A DNA stretch of 64,000 nucleotides from Rhizobium sp. (GCA_019739215.1 JAHHDR010000041.1:1-64000), one strand, 5' to 3'; counted from the stretch's first letter, positions 36,765 through 46,388 are shown. Notes: generated from the letters alone by a model not told the origin. Numbers and translations are program-made.

Positions 36765-38360
36765 ATGACGAAACCGGGCGCGCCCACCCTTCGTTTCTTC
36801 GGAGCCGCCGGCTCGGTCACTGGCTCCTGTTTCATGATCGAGTCCGGCGACTGCAGGATCCTCGTCGACTGCGGCATGTTCCAGGGCTCCAAGACCGAGC
36901 GCGAGCTGAACTACCGGCCCTTCCCGTTCAGGCCCGAGGAGATCGAAGCCGTCATCCTGACGCATGGCCATATCGACCATTCCGGCCTGCTGCCAAAGCT
37001 TTACAAGGCGGGCTATTCCGGGCCGGTCTATGCCACGCCTCCCACCATCGACCTCTGTTCGGTGATGCTGCCGGATTCCGGCCACATCCAGGAGAGCGAG
37101 GTCGAGCAACTCAATCGACGGAACCGGCATCGCGGCCGCGACGCGGTCGAGCCGATCTACACGGCCAAGGAAGCGGTGGAGACGCTGACTCTGTTTCGCT
37201 CGGTGGAAATCTCGACCTGGCAGGTTGTGGCGCCGGGCATGCGCTTCCGGTTCTGGAATGCCGGCCACATGCTTGGTTCGGCGTCGGTCGAACTGGAGGT
37301 CGCGGCGAACGGCAAGACGAAGCGGATCCTGTTCTCCGGCGACATCGGGCCCGCACACAAGTTGCTGCAGTTCGATCCGACCGGTCCCGCAGACATCGAC
37401 TGGCTGGTTTGCGAAAGCACCTATGGCGACACGGACCGCGAGGATTCGACGGTCGACGGGCGGCGCAAGGCCCTGCGCGCGATCGTGCTCGCGGCGCGGC
37501 ATCCGAACGGCGCGCTTCTCATCCCGTCCTTCGCGGTGGAGCGGACGCAGGAACTGATCGCTGACTTCCAGTGGCTGTTCGAGAATGGCGAAGTGCCACC
37601 CTGCCCCGTGATCATTGACTCTCCGCTGGCCATGAAGGCGAGCAGGATCTTTCTCGACTATGCGCCCGAACTGGAGGAAGGCGAACTTCTCGCGCGCGGC
37701 ATGCGCGCCCGCAACATCCGCTTCACCGAGACCGCCGAGCAGTCCAAGGCGCTCGACCTGATGAAGGGCTTCCATATCGTCATTGCCGCCAGCGGCATGT
37801 GCGATGCGGGGCGTATCCGCCACCGGCTCAAGAACTGGCTGTGGCGGGACGAAGGAACCGTGCTGCTCGTCGGCTACCAGGCGGAAGGTACGCTCGGTCG
37901 TATCCTGCAGTCGGGCGCGCCGATGGTCCGGATCCAGGGCGAGGAGATCAAGGTCCGGGCGGCGATCCGGTCGCTCGATCTCTATAGTGGTCACGCCGAC
38001 GGTCCGGAACTCGCGGCCTGGGTAAAGGCGCGCATGCCTGTCCGCAATGCGGTTTTCCTTGTCCACGGCGAAACCGAGTCTCTGGCCGGCATGAAAGCCA
38101 GGCTCGGCGACTTCATCGCGGGCGACCGCATCTATATCCCGCATCTCGATTCCGTCTTCGCGCTCGAGGATGTCGAGGCCCGCGACATGTCCGACGTGGC
38201 GCCGCCGCCCCGCATCGAACTTAGCCGGCCCGGCCATCGCGACTGGCACAACGACTACCAGTCGCTGATGCTCGACCTGCAGGAGCAATTGAAGCAGGCC
38301 TCGGACGACAGGGCCCGCAGCGCCGTGATCCGAAGGATCCGGCGGGCGCTGGTGGAATAG
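36765..38360 (+). CDS. MBL-fold beta-CASP metallo-hydrolase (RNA-processing type)
   Basis: The 531-aa protein opens FFGAAGSVTGSCFMIE and carries the metal motif THGHIDHSGLLP (~66-77), the His of WNAGHMLGSASVEL and Asp of ILFSGDIGP. The beta-CASP part follows, with IPSFAVERTQELI, VIIDSPLAMKAS, IAASGMCDAGRI and SGHADGPEL. Such proteins resemble the CPSF/YSH1 group of RNA nucleases. A substrate is not evident. Length is slightly above the usual ~460 because of a C-terminal helical tail. Confidence 0.9.
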   Translation: MTKPGAPTLRFFGAAGSVTGSCFMIESGDCRILVDCGMFQGSKTERELNYRPFPFRPEEIEAVILTHGHIDHSGLLPKLYKAGYSGPVYATPPTIDLCSVMLPDSGHIQESEVEQLNRRNRHRGRDAVEPIYTAKEAVETLTLFRSVEISTWQVVAPGMRFRFWNAGHMLGSASVELEVAANGKTKRILFSGDIGPAHKLLQFDPTGPADIDWLVCESTYGDTDREDSTVDGRRKALRAIVLAARHPNGALLIPSFAVERTQELIADFQWLFENGEVPPCPVIIDSPLAMKASRIFLDYAPELEEGELLARGMRARNIRFTETAEQSKALDLMKGFHIVIAASGMCDAGRIRHRLKNWLWRDEGTVLLVGYQAEGTLGRILQSGAPMVRIQGEEIKVRAAIRSLDLYSGHADGPELAAWVKARMPVRNAVFLVHGETESLAGMKARLGDFIAGDRIYIPHLDSVFALEDVEARDMSDVAPPPRIELSRPGHRDWHNDYQSLMLDLQEQLKQASDDRARSAVIRRIRRALVE

Positions 38361-38452
38361 TCGATGAAAAAATCGGGCCGCATGTCGATCGTCCTGCCAG
38401 CCGTTCGTCTTCAGTCACCAGCCGCATTGGGCGCCTGGAACGGAGAAACACG

Positions 38453-38806
38453 ATGAAGTACATGGCCCTGATCTACTCGGACCCCGCTTTGATGACATCC
38501 CCCGGCTCGCCCGATTTCGGCAAGATGATGGAAGGCTACCGAATGGCCAACGAGACCTATCATCGCGATGGGGTCTATGTGGCGGGCGACGCCCTGCTGC
38601 CGGCTTCGACCGCAACGACGGTCCGGGTCCGCAATGGCAGGACCGAAACCATGGACGGCCCCTTTGCCGAAACCAAGGAGCAACTCGCAGGCTTCTACAT
38701 CCTCGATTGCGCCAATCTCGATGACGCGGTCCGCTACGCCTCGATGATCCCCGGCGCGGCCAATGGCGCGGTTGAGGTTCGACCGATCATGGTGTTCGAC
38801 CGCTGA
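38453..38806 (+). CDS. YCII/DGPF-domain protein paired with ECF42 sigma factor
   Basis: The 117-aa protein is of the PhnB-like/DGPF group: MKYMALIYSDP at the start, ETMDGPFAETKEQLAGFYILDC as signature, VEVRPIM at the end. Its TGA overlaps the ATG of the sigma-factor gene (ATG starts on the final base of the stop), so translation is coupled. This gene pair is the recognised ECF42 context. Confidence 0.92.
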   Translation: MKYMALIYSDPALMTSPGSPDFGKMMEGYRMANETYHRDGVYVAGDALLPASTATTVRVRNGRTETMDGPFAETKEQLAGFYILDCANLDDAVRYASMIPGAANGAVEVRPIMVFDR

Positions 38807-40050
38807 TGCACCAGGGTTCGAAGGATGCGGCCAGTGTTGCAGGAACCATCGACGCGCTGATGCGCCGTGATGGCGGTCGCCTCCTTTCGAACCTTGTCGG
38901 CACGATCAGGGATTTCCAGCTCGCCGAGGACAGCCTGCAGGACGCGTTGGAATCCGCGCTTGTCCACTGGCAGCGCAACGGCCTGCCGCACTCGCCCCCC
39001 GCCTGGATCATGCAGGCGGCGCGGCGAAAGGCGATCGACCGGCTGCGGCGCGCCGCCAACTTCCGCGAAAAATCGGCGCAAATCGCCCATATGATCGAGA
39101 CCGAAAACCAGGCCGCAGAAACCGAGGTGGCAGCGCCGATCGCGGACGAGCGGCTGAAGCTGATCTTCACCTGCTGCCATCCGGCGCTCGACCAAAAGAC
39201 ACGCGTCGCGCTCACCCTGCGTTCTGTCTGTGGCCTCAGGACCGAGGAGATCGCCGACGCCTTTCTCGACGGCCACGACGCCATGGCCCAGCGCCTCGTT
39301 CGGGCACGCCACAAGATTACCGCCGCCGGCATTCCCTTCGAGGTGCCCGGCCCAGAAGGCTGGAACGAGCGGCTTGAGAGTGTGCTGGCGGTCATCTACC
39401 TGATTTTCAACGAAGGCTATGCATCCTCGGGTGGGCAACATATCCGCGTCGATCTCTGCAGCGAGGCGATCCGTCTCGGGCGAATCCTGAACGAACTCAG
39501 GCCGAAGGAACCGGAGGTCGAGGGACTTCTTGCGCTCATGCTGCTGCATCATGCCCGCCGTGCCGCGCGCCTTGATTCCGAAGGCGCCGTCGTATCGCTG
39601 GAAGACCAGGACCGCTCGCTCTGGAACCGCGGCGAGATCGCCGAGGGCGGATCGATGGTGGAACTGGCTTTGAAGCGCGGCAGGCCCGGACCCTACCAGC
39701 TCCAGGCGGCGGTGGTCGCGATCCATGCCGATGCACCCAGTTTCGAAGAGACCGACTGGGAGGAGATTGCCCTGCTCTATGGCGTCCTGTGCCGGATGTC
39801 GCCCAATCCGGTATTCGAGCTCAACCGCATCGTGGCGATTTCCTATCATGAAGGCCCGGCGCCGGCGCTTGCGCGCCTGGCCCACATCGCGCCGATCCTG
39901 ATCCAGTACCAGCCCTTTCACGCGGTTCAGGCCGACTTGCTGGAGCGGCTCGGGCGAAGGGCGGAGGCGGAGCACGCCTATCGCCTGGCGCATGACCTTT
40001 CCCGCACCGAGGCAGAGCGGCTGTTCTTCCGCAAGAAACTATCGCTATGA
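38806..40050 (+). CDS. ECF42-type RNA polymerase sigma factor with C-terminal helical extension
   Basis: The 414-aa protein has sigma region 2 (RDFQLAEDSLQDAL, SPPAWIMQAARRKAIDRLRR), region 4 (LTLRSVCGLRTEEIADAFL, MAQRLVRARHKI) and then ~230 residues of helical repeats (IFNEGYASSGG, LLALMLLHHARRAARLD, ALLYGVLCRMSPNPVFELNRIVA). This long extension defines group ECF42, in which it replaces an anti-sigma factor as the control element. The DGPF gene upstream is probably a target and partner. No anti-sigma gene is nearby, which is normal for this group. Confidence 0.92.
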   Translation: MHQGSKDAASVAGTIDALMRRDGGRLLSNLVGTIRDFQLAEDSLQDALESALVHWQRNGLPHSPPAWIMQAARRKAIDRLRRAANFREKSAQIAHMIETENQAAETEVAAPIADERLKLIFTCCHPALDQKTRVALTLRSVCGLRTEEIADAFLDGHDAMAQRLVRARHKITAAGIPFEVPGPEGWNERLESVLAVIYLIFNEGYASSGGQHIRVDLCSEAIRLGRILNELRPKEPEVEGLLALMLLHHARRAARLDSEGAVVSLEDQDRSLWNRGEIAEGGSMVELALKRGRPGPYQLQAAVVAIHADAPSFEETDWEEIALLYGVLCRMSPNPVFELNRIVAISYHEGPAPALARLAHIAPILIQYQPFHAVQADLLERLGRRAEAEHAYRLAHDLSRTEAERLFFRKKLSL

Positions 40051-40224
40051 ACCTCGCAAACAGCGATTGCTCGAAGTTGAAAAACGGCCGTTCAAACCGG
40101 ACTGAACTTCCAGCACACGAAGAATAGTATTGCGAAATTTACTCAAACTTTAAACTTATTTGGTGCTCTGCCGATATTTCGGGGATGCCTGCTCGCTCGA
40201 GTGACGCAGGGTAAGGGGATTTTG

Positions 40225-42462
40225 ATGAGTTCTATTGATGTGAAGCGACCGATCTGGATGCGGATCACTGCCTACGGTTTCGCGGCCGTCCTGTTCACCA
40301 GCGTCACGATCGGCGGCATCGGTCTCTATCGCCAGTCTGAGGAAAGCGCCCGTGCGATCCAGAAGGAACTGACCACCGACCTCGCGGCGATCGAGTTCGA
40401 CATGAACAACCAGAAGCGCGCCGCGTCCGGCCTCGCCCTGGCGATTTCCGGCGAACCCGACATGGCGGAACTCATCACCTCTGGTGCCCGCGACCAGATC
40501 ATCGCGCGCTATGCCAAGAACCTCGAGACGATTGCCGCCCAGAGCGGCCTCAGCCTCATCACCTTCTCAAGTTCCGACGCCAAGGTGGTCGCCCGCGTCC
40601 ATGCACCGGACAAGTTCGGCGACGACCTGACCAAGCGTCGCAAGACGGTGGTTTCGGCCCTCACCACGGGCAAGCTGGTCGCCGGCACCGAGCCGGGCCG
40701 CACCTCCGTCAGCATGTTCGCGTCCGCCCCGGTCATACGGGACGGCAAGACGGTTGGCGTCGTCGACGTGGGAACGGCGCTCGAGAACAGCTACTTCGCA
40801 CCGATCGCCGAAAAGGTCGGCGCGCATGTGGCGGTCCATGTCCTCAAGGAAGGGGCGTTCGAGAAGCAGGCATCGACGTTCCCGGGTGACTCCGTGCTTT
40901 CGCCGGACCAGCTCAAGGCTGCGTATGAGGGCCGGCCGGTGCGGGTGCAGACGTCCTCCAATGGCCGCGACTATGCAATCGAAGCCCAGCCGCTGACCAA
41001 TTTCTCCGGCGAGAAGATCGGCGTCGTCGAGATCGGCTCCGACGTGACCGAGATCGTGGCAGCCAGCACGACGGCACTGTGGACCATGATCACAGCGACC
41101 ATCGTCGTGTCCCTGCTGACGCTGGTCGGCTTCCTGCTGTTTGCACGCTCTATCGCCGGCATCATCCGCGGCATCGCAGTGACGATGGGCCGGCTCGCGG
41201 CCGGCGACATTTCAGCCGACGTCATCGGCCAGGACCGCAAGGACGAGATCGGCGCCATGGCGCGCGCCGTCGACGTCTTCAAGGCCGCTGCCAACGAGAA
41301 CAAGCGGCTGGCACAGGAGGCGGAAGAGAACCGCCGCCAGCAGGAGGCCGAACGCGGCCGCCTCTCCAGCCTCGAGAACGCCAAGGCAGAGGATCTCCGC
41401 ACCTTCGTCCATGCCGTGGAACGCGGCTTCGAGAGCCTCGCTGCCGGCGATCTGACAGTCCGCCTCGAACAGGCGGTCGCACCGGAATTCGAGCCGATCC
41501 GCTCCAAGTTCAACCAGAGCATCGGGGCCCTGGAAGAGGTGGTGGGGGCCGTCGTCGGCTCGGTCGGCACGATCCGCGCCGGCCTTGCCGAAATCTCGAC
41601 CGCGTCCAACGACCTCGCCAAGCGCACCGAACAGCAGGCGGCGTCCCTGGAAGAGACCGTTGCCGCCCTCAGCCAGGTCACCGGCGCCGTCAACGACAGC
41701 GCCTCCGGCGCCAAGCAGGCGCAGAGCGTCGCGACAACGGCCCAGGAAAAGGCGTCCCGCGGCGGCGAGATCGTCGCCAGCGCCGTCGAGGCGATGGCTG
41801 CCATCCAGCAGTCCTCGACCCAGATCAACACGATCATCGGCGTGATCGAGGATATCGCCTTTCAGACCAACCTGCTCGCGCTCAATGCCGGCGTCGAGGC
41901 GGCGCGTGCCGGCGAAGCCGGCCGTGGCTTTGCGGTCGTCGCATCCGAAGTGCGCGGCCTTGCCCAGCGCTCGGCCGATGCCGCCAAGGAAATCAAGGTT
42001 CTGATCTCGGCCTCGGCGAGCCAGGTCAAGCAGGGCGTCGAACTTGTCAGCGCCTCGGGTGACTCCCTGAGCGAAATCGTGGCCGAGGTCGGCCAGATGG
42101 GTCTGTTCGTCAACACCGTGACCGCCAGCACCAGCGAACAGGCGGTCAGCCTCCGGGAAATCTCTTCCTCGGCGGACCAGATGGACAAGGCAACCCAGCA
42201 GAATGCCGCGATGGTGGAGGAAACCACCGCTGCGACCCAGAGCCTGTCGCGCGAAACCGAGACGCTCGCCGACATGGTCGCGCGCTTCAAGGTCCGCGGC
42301 GGCCAGCCGGCCAATGCACGATCGCAGGCAACCGCGCTCCGTGCCACCGCGACCGCAATGGCCGCGCCGGCAGTGGCGCCCCGCCCCGCCCCCCGGGCCA
42401 TCCCGCGCAGCGCCGGCAATGCCGCTGTCGCGGCTAGCACGGACAGTTGGGAAGAGTTCTGA
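40225..42462 (+). CDS. methyl-accepting chemotaxis protein
   Basis: The 745-aa receptor has a first membrane helix (~10-32), a periplasmic Cache-type sensor (~35-280), a second helix (TTALWTMITATIVVSLLTLVGFLLFA), HAMP, and a signalling domain with the tip EDIAFQTNLLALNAGVEAARAGEAGRGFAVVASEVRGLAQRSADAAKEIK. It ends in WEEF, resembling the C-terminal tether that docks CheR/CheB. The ligand is unknown. The ATG at 40225 follows GTAAGGGGA; GTG at 40201 is in frame but has poorer support. Confidence 0.94.
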   Translation: MSSIDVKRPIWMRITAYGFAAVLFTSVTIGGIGLYRQSEESARAIQKELTTDLAAIEFDMNNQKRAASGLALAISGEPDMAELITSGARDQIIARYAKNLETIAAQSGLSLITFSSSDAKVVARVHAPDKFGDDLTKRRKTVVSALTTGKLVAGTEPGRTSVSMFASAPVIRDGKTVGVVDVGTALENSYFAPIAEKVGAHVAVHVLKEGAFEKQASTFPGDSVLSPDQLKAAYEGRPVRVQTSSNGRDYAIEAQPLTNFSGEKIGVVEIGSDVTEIVAASTTALWTMITATIVVSLLTLVGFLLFARSIAGIIRGIAVTMGRLAAGDISADVIGQDRKDEIGAMARAVDVFKAAANENKRLAQEAEENRRQQEAERGRLSSLENAKAEDLRTFVHAVERGFESLAAGDLTVRLEQAVAPEFEPIRSKFNQSIGALEEVVGAVVGSVGTIRAGLAEISTASNDLAKRTEQQAASLEETVAALSQVTGAVNDSASGAKQAQSVATTAQEKASRGGEIVASAVEAMAAIQQSSTQINTIIGVIEDIAFQTNLLALNAGVEAARAGEAGRGFAVVASEVRGLAQRSADAAKEIKVLISASASQVKQGVELVSASGDSLSEIVAEVGQMGLFVNTVTASTSEQAVSLREISSSADQMDKATQQNAAMVEETTAATQSLSRETETLADMVARFKVRGGQPANARSQATALRATATAMAAPAVAPRPAPRAIPRSAGNAAVAASTDSWEEF

Positions 42463-42505
42463 TCGCACCGGTGCGCTTGCGCGCCGTCTGAACCCATGAA
42501 AAGCT

Positions 42506-42535
42506 GGCCCGGCCGTTATCCACGCCGGGCCTTTT
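42506..42535 (+). terminator. rho-independent terminator after MCP
   Basis: The perfect eight-pair stem GGCCCGGC / GCCGGGCC, a ten-base loop and TTTT. The T-run ends four bases before the ATG of the next gene. Confidence 0.88.
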
Positions 42536-42538
42536 CGT

Positions 42539-42934
42539 ATGCATGAACCAAAAACGTCACCCGAAGTCGCTGCCTATCTCGACGCGGTCGATGGTCCGCG
42601 CCGGGCGCTGCTGGAGCGGATCCGCACGATTGTGCGGGCGGAGGCTCCAGATGCAGAGGAAGTGATCGCCTACGGCATCCCGACCTTCAAGCTGTCGGGA
42701 AACCTCGTTCACTATGCGGCCTTCAAGAACCATATGTCGTTCTTCCCCGGCGGCACGGCACATAACGACGCGTTCAAGGACGAACTCGCCGGCTACAAGG
42801 TCGCCAAAGGCACGATCCAGTTCACGACGGAACAGCCGCTGCCGGATGACCTCATCCGTCGGATCGTGCGCATGCGCATCGCGGAAAACCGCGACCTTGC
42901 CGCATCGCGCCGGACCACCAAGGCGCGGCCGTGA
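42539..42934 (+). CDS. DUF1801 family protein
   Basis: The 131-aa protein has DAEEVIAYGIPTFKLSGNLVHYAAFKNHMSFFPGG, the YdhG/YdeI-like DUF1801 signature of unknown function. Its ATG lies only four bases after a terminator T-run and has no ribosome site, because the stem occupies that position. A leaderless mRNA or initiation inside the stem would be needed; otherwise the real start is elsewhere. It is convergent with lysE with no gap. Confidence 0.82.
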   Translation: MHEPKTSPEVAAYLDAVDGPRRALLERIRTIVRAEAPDAEEVIAYGIPTFKLSGNLVHYAAFKNHMSFFPGGTAHNDAFKDELAGYKVAKGTIQFTTEQPLPDDLIRRIVRMRIAENRDLAASRRTTKARP

Positions 42935-43576
42935 CTATTTTGCCTGTGTCATGAAGATCTTGAAGGCGAAGAGCGAGAACACGCCGGCAAAGGTGTAGTC
43001 GATGCCGCGCAGGACGCGCCGGTTGTTCTGCAGCCAGGTCGACAGGCTCTCGGCAACCAGCACGATGGCGGCATTGAAGGGCATGCCCATCAGGATCGCC
43101 CAGAAACCGAGGAAGATCAGCTTGCCGGCCACATGCGGATCGGTCGCAGTGACGAATTGCGGCAGAAACGTCATGAAGAACAGGATGACCTTGGGATTGA
43201 GCAGATTGACCCAGAAACCGGTCAGATAGTTGCCAAGCGCCGAGTTCGCCGGCCCCTCTGCCCGCTTGACCGAAAGGCTCGAGCCGCTCCGGATCGCCTG
43301 GATCGCGAGCCAGACGAGATAGGCCGCACCGCCGGTCTTGAGAATGGTGAAGGCCGTCGGCGAGGCGATGATCAGCGCCGAAATGCCGAGTGCCACCAGC
43401 AGGGTATGGATGATGAGCCCCGTCGAGGTGCCCAGCACCACCATCATGCCGCCGGCCTTGCCGTCGCTGAGCGCGCGGGCGATCGATAGCGTCATGTCCG
43501 GTCCCGGCGTGATCGCCAGAACCCAGACGGCAATGGTGAAGGTGGCGAGCGTGGTCAGGTCGGGCAGGAACTCCAT
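42935..43576 (-). CDS. LysE/RhtB family amino-acid exporter
   Basis: The 213-aa membrane protein has about six helices. The N-terminal ITPGPDMTLSIARAL and GFWVNLLNPKVILFFMTFLPQF are classic LysE/RhtB signatures. The likely substrates are homoserine-type or other amino acids; not specified by sequence. It follows the SDR gene by two bases on the same strand. Confidence 0.92.
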   Translation of the reverse strand: MEFLPDLTTLATFTIAVWVLAITPGPDMTLSIARALSDGKAGGMMVVLGTSTGLIIHTLLVALGISALIIASPTAFTILKTGGAAYLVWLAIQAIRSGSSLSVKRAEGPANSALGNYLTGFWVNLLNPKVILFFMTFLPQFVTATDPHVAGKLIFLGFWAILMGMPFNAAIVLVAESLSTWLQNNRRVLRGIDYTFAGVFSLFAFKIFMTQAK

Positions 43577-43578
43577 CG

Positions 43579-44445
43579 TCAGCGATCCTTGTCGACGAAG
43601 GCCTTGAAGGCCTCGGCGTGGTCCGGGTGCCAGCGGGACAGTGGCGGGCGGTTCTCGACAATATCGTGCGCTGCCCAGTGGATGCGCTTTTCATCAAGCG
43701 CGCGCGGCACGTCATTGTCAGGGCACAAAATGTAGAAATCGCCCTTTGCCAGCGACGCCATCATGAATTCGACCGTCTGTTCAGCAGTCCAGGCGCCGGC
43801 CGGCTTGTCCGAGCGGCCGCCGGCAGCAAGTGGCGTGAACACGAAGCCGGGGATCAGCAGATGGGCCGACACCTTTCCGCCCGCCGTGTTGCGCAACTCA
43901 TGCTCCAGCGCTTCGGTGAAGACCTTCACCCCTGCCTTGGCCGTGTTGTAGGCTGGATCGCCAGGCGGCGTCGTAATGCCCTGCTTGGAGCCGGTATTGA
44001 TGATCACAGCCTGCTCACCGTGGGCGAGCATTTTCGGCCCGAACACCCGGCTGCCATGGATGACGCCCCAAAGGTTGACCGCGAAGACTCTCTCCCAGTT
44101 CTCAAGCGGGCCGAACAGGGCGCTGCCGGGCTGGATGCCGGCATTGTTCATGACGACATGGACATTGCCGAAGCGGGCAGTGACGTCCTCTGCGAGGATT
44201 TCAAGATCCTCCAGCCGGCTGACATCGGTCGGGATCGCCACCACTACCTCTGCGCCGCGCAGGGCAAGGGCCGCAACGGCCTTCTCGGCCGCCTGCAACT
44301 TCTCGCCGCCGAGGTCGGCGAGGACCACGTTCAGTCCGAGCGCCGCGAAGCTCTTTGCGGCGGCCAGGCCGATGCCGGAGGCGCCACCGGTGATGACAGC
44401 GGTGTTGCCGGATTTGAAGACGGGGTGGAGTGCGCGTTCGGTCAT
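43579..44445 (-). CDS. short-chain dehydrogenase/reductase
   Basis: The 288-aa SDR has cofactor loop TGGASGIG (~20-27), NNAG (~102-105), catalytic Ser in NTGSKQG and Y-N-T-A-K. An acidic Asp after the second strand (VVLADLGG) favours NAD(H). It has a longer C-terminal tail than a classical 250-aa SDR (ILCPDNDVPRALDEKRI onward). It is probably co-transcribed with lysE. The substrate is unknown. Confidence 0.88.
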   Translation of the reverse strand: MTERALHPVFKSGNTAVITGGASGIGLAAAKSFAALGLNVVLADLGGEKLQAAEKAVAALALRGAEVVVAIPTDVSRLEDLEILAEDVTARFGNVHVVMNNAGIQPGSALFGPLENWERVFAVNLWGVIHGSRVFGPKMLAHGEQAVIINTGSKQGITTPPGDPAYNTAKAGVKVFTEALEHELRNTAGGKVSAHLLIPGFVFTPLAAGGRSDKPAGAWTAEQTVEFMMASLAKGDFYILCPDNDVPRALDEKRIHWAAHDIVENRPPLSRWHPDHAEAFKAFVDKDR

Positions 44446-44534
44446 GGAATACTCGCTGGTCCCGGCATTTGTTGCCGCAGTGTGGATAATCGAATATTCT
44501 CGACGTCAAACAAGTTCAAGGCAGGATTTCGGCC

Positions 44535-44786
44535 ATGCGCAAGGCAATGTCCATCCAGATCGATGAAGACTTCGGTTCCTTCATCGATCAGAAGGTCACC
44601 GGCGGCCAATATGGCAGTCGCGAGGAGGTTGTCGAGGCCGGTCTCCGGCTGCTCAGGGAGAAGGACGAGGAGCTTGAGGCGATCCGGCAGGCCCTGATTG
44701 AGGGCGAGGAGTCCGGGATCGCCGAAGATTTTGACTTCGACAGCTTCCTTAATCGTATGCACGAAAAATATGTCGCCAAGTCGTAG
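44535..44786 (+). CDS. parD: ParD-type antitoxin
   Basis: The 83-aa protein has a ribbon-helix-helix N-terminus (MSIQIDEDFGSFIDQKVTGGQYGSREEVVEAGLRLL) and an acidic disordered C-terminus, as in ParD/CC2985-type antitoxins. Its stop overlaps the toxin start by 17 bases. The dimer should bind the operon promoter and neutralise the toxin. The start may be the second ATG at 44547. Confidence 0.9.
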   Translation: MRKAMSIQIDEDFGSFIDQKVTGGQYGSREEVVEAGLRLLREKDEELEAIRQALIEGEESGIAEDFDFDSFLNRMHEKYVAKS

Positions 44787-45072
44787 ACGCTGGACGCTGA
44801 CCAAGAAAGCGGTTCGCGATCTGGAGGAGATCTGGCGCTACACTTTTAAGCGGTGGTCGGTCGAGCAAGCGGATTCCTATCACAACGACATGATCGGCAT
44901 GTTCAACAAACTCGCAGCCGGCCATCGGCTTGGACGAAAGGTCATTTTGCCGGATCGCACATATTTCTGCTGCACGACGGCGTCCCACAACATCTTCTTC
45001 CGCGACGAAAAGACACGAGTCGTCATCGTCCGCATCCTGCACAATCGCATGGATCCGCGCCGCCACCTCTAG
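44770..45072 (+). CDS. parE: ParE/RelE-superfamily toxin
   Basis: The 100-aa protein has the ParE-like fold: LTKKAVRDLEEIWRYTFKRWSVEQADSYHNDM at the N-terminus, then GHRLGRKV, HNIFFRDEKTRVVIVRILHNRMDPRRHL at the C-terminus. ParE toxins poison gyrase, RelE toxins cut mRNA; the neighbouring ParD favours ParE. Overlapping antitoxin-first order is standard. Confidence 0.9.
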   Translation: MSPSRRRWTLTKKAVRDLEEIWRYTFKRWSVEQADSYHNDMIGMFNKLAAGHRLGRKVILPDRTYFCCTTASHNIFFRDEKTRVVIVRILHNRMDPRRHL

Positions 45073-45140
45073 AGGCTTGCAACTGTCGCCAATCGCGCTA
45101 AAAGACCGGCAATTCCAACGCTTGCAACGGATTGCTCATC

Positions 45141-46364
45141 ATGGCGCTTCCCAAGGACGTGAAAAAGGTCGTGCTCGCCTATTCGGGCGGACTGGATACG
45201 TCGATCATTCTGAAATGGCTGCAGACCGAACTCGGTGCCGAGGTCGTCACCTTCACCGCGGATCTCGGCCAGGGCGAGGAGCTTGAACCGGCGCGCAAGA
45301 AAGCCGAGATGCTGGGCATCAAGGAAATCTTCATCGAGGACGTGCGCGAGGAATTCGTTCGCGATTTCGTCTTCCCGATGTTCCGCGCCAATGCCGTCTA
45401 TGAGGGCGTATACCTGCTCGGCACCTCGATCGCCCGTCCGCTGATCTCCAAGCACCTGATCGAGATCGCCAGGAAGACCGGCGCAGACGCCATCGCCCAT
45501 GGCTCGACCGGCAAGGGCAACGACCAGGTCCGCTTCGAGCTGTCGGCCTATGCGTTGAACCCCGACATCAAGATCATCGCGCCCTGGCGCGAGTGGGCCT
45601 TCAAGAGCCGCAGCGACCTTATCGAGTTTGCCGAGAAGAACCAGATCCCGGTCGCCAAGGACAAGAAGGGCGAGGCGCCGTTCTCCGTCGACGCCAACCT
45701 GTTGCACTCGTCCTCCGAGGGCAAGGTTCTCGAAGATCCGAGCGTCGAAGCGCCGGAATACGTCCACATGCGCACCATCTCGCCTGAAGCAGCACCTGAC
45801 AAAGCCACCATCATCAAGGTCGGCTTCGAGAAGGGTGACGCGGTCTCGATCAATGGCGTGCGCATGAGCCCGGCGACGCTGCTCGCCAAGCTCAACGACT
45901 ATGGCCGCGACAACGGCATCGGCCGTCTCGACCTGGTCGAAAACCGCTTCGTCGGCATGAAGTCGCGCGGCGTCTACGAGACCCCCGGCGGCACGATCCT
46001 TCTGACCGCCCACCGTGCGATCGAATCGATCACGCTGGACCGTGGCGCCGCCCACCTCAAGGACGATCTGATGCCGCGCTACGCGGAGCTGATCTATTAC
46101 GGCTTCTGGTTCTCGCCCGAGCGCGAGATGCTGCAGGCGGCGATCGACCTCTCGCAGCGCCATGTCGAAGGTGAAGTGACGCTGAAGCTCTACAAGGGCA
46201 ATGTCATGGTCACAGGCCGCGAGAGCGAGAAGTCGCTCTATTCCGACCAGCTCGTCACCTTCGAGGACGACCAGGGCGCCTATGACCAGAAGGACGCCGC
46301 CGGCTTCATCAAGCTCAACGCGCTGCGCCTGCGTACGCTCGGCAAGCGCAACCTCAAGGGCTGA
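45141..46364 (+). CDS. argG: argininosuccinate synthase
   Basis: The 407-aa enzyme joins citrulline and aspartate with ATP in arginine synthesis. The PP-loop LAYSGGLDTSI is at about residues 12-22. AHGSTGKGNDQVRFEL binds citrulline/aspartate, and KSRGVYETPGGTILLTAHR and YGFWFSPER are family blocks. The start MALPKDVKK was chosen over an ATG nine bases upstream. Monocistronic, terminator just after. Confidence 0.97.
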   Translation: MALPKDVKKVVLAYSGGLDTSIILKWLQTELGAEVVTFTADLGQGEELEPARKKAEMLGIKEIFIEDVREEFVRDFVFPMFRANAVYEGVYLLGTSIARPLISKHLIEIARKTGADAIAHGSTGKGNDQVRFELSAYALNPDIKIIAPWREWAFKSRSDLIEFAEKNQIPVAKDKKGEAPFSVDANLLHSSSEGKVLEDPSVEAPEYVHMRTISPEAAPDKATIIKVGFEKGDAVSINGVRMSPATLLAKLNDYGRDNGIGRLDLVENRFVGMKSRGVYETPGGTILLTAHRAIESITLDRGAAHLKDDLMPRYAELIYYGFWFSPEREMLQAAIDLSQRHVEGEVTLKLYKGNVMVTGRESEKSLYSDQLVTFEDDQGAYDQKDAAGFIKLNALRLRTLGKRNLKG

Positions 46365-46388
46365 ACCGACGGATTGACGAATTCAGGA

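Noticed and set aside
44535..45072. ParDE pair as a sign of a mobile island
   Set aside because: It sits between an SDR and argG with no integrase, att site or change in base composition visible.
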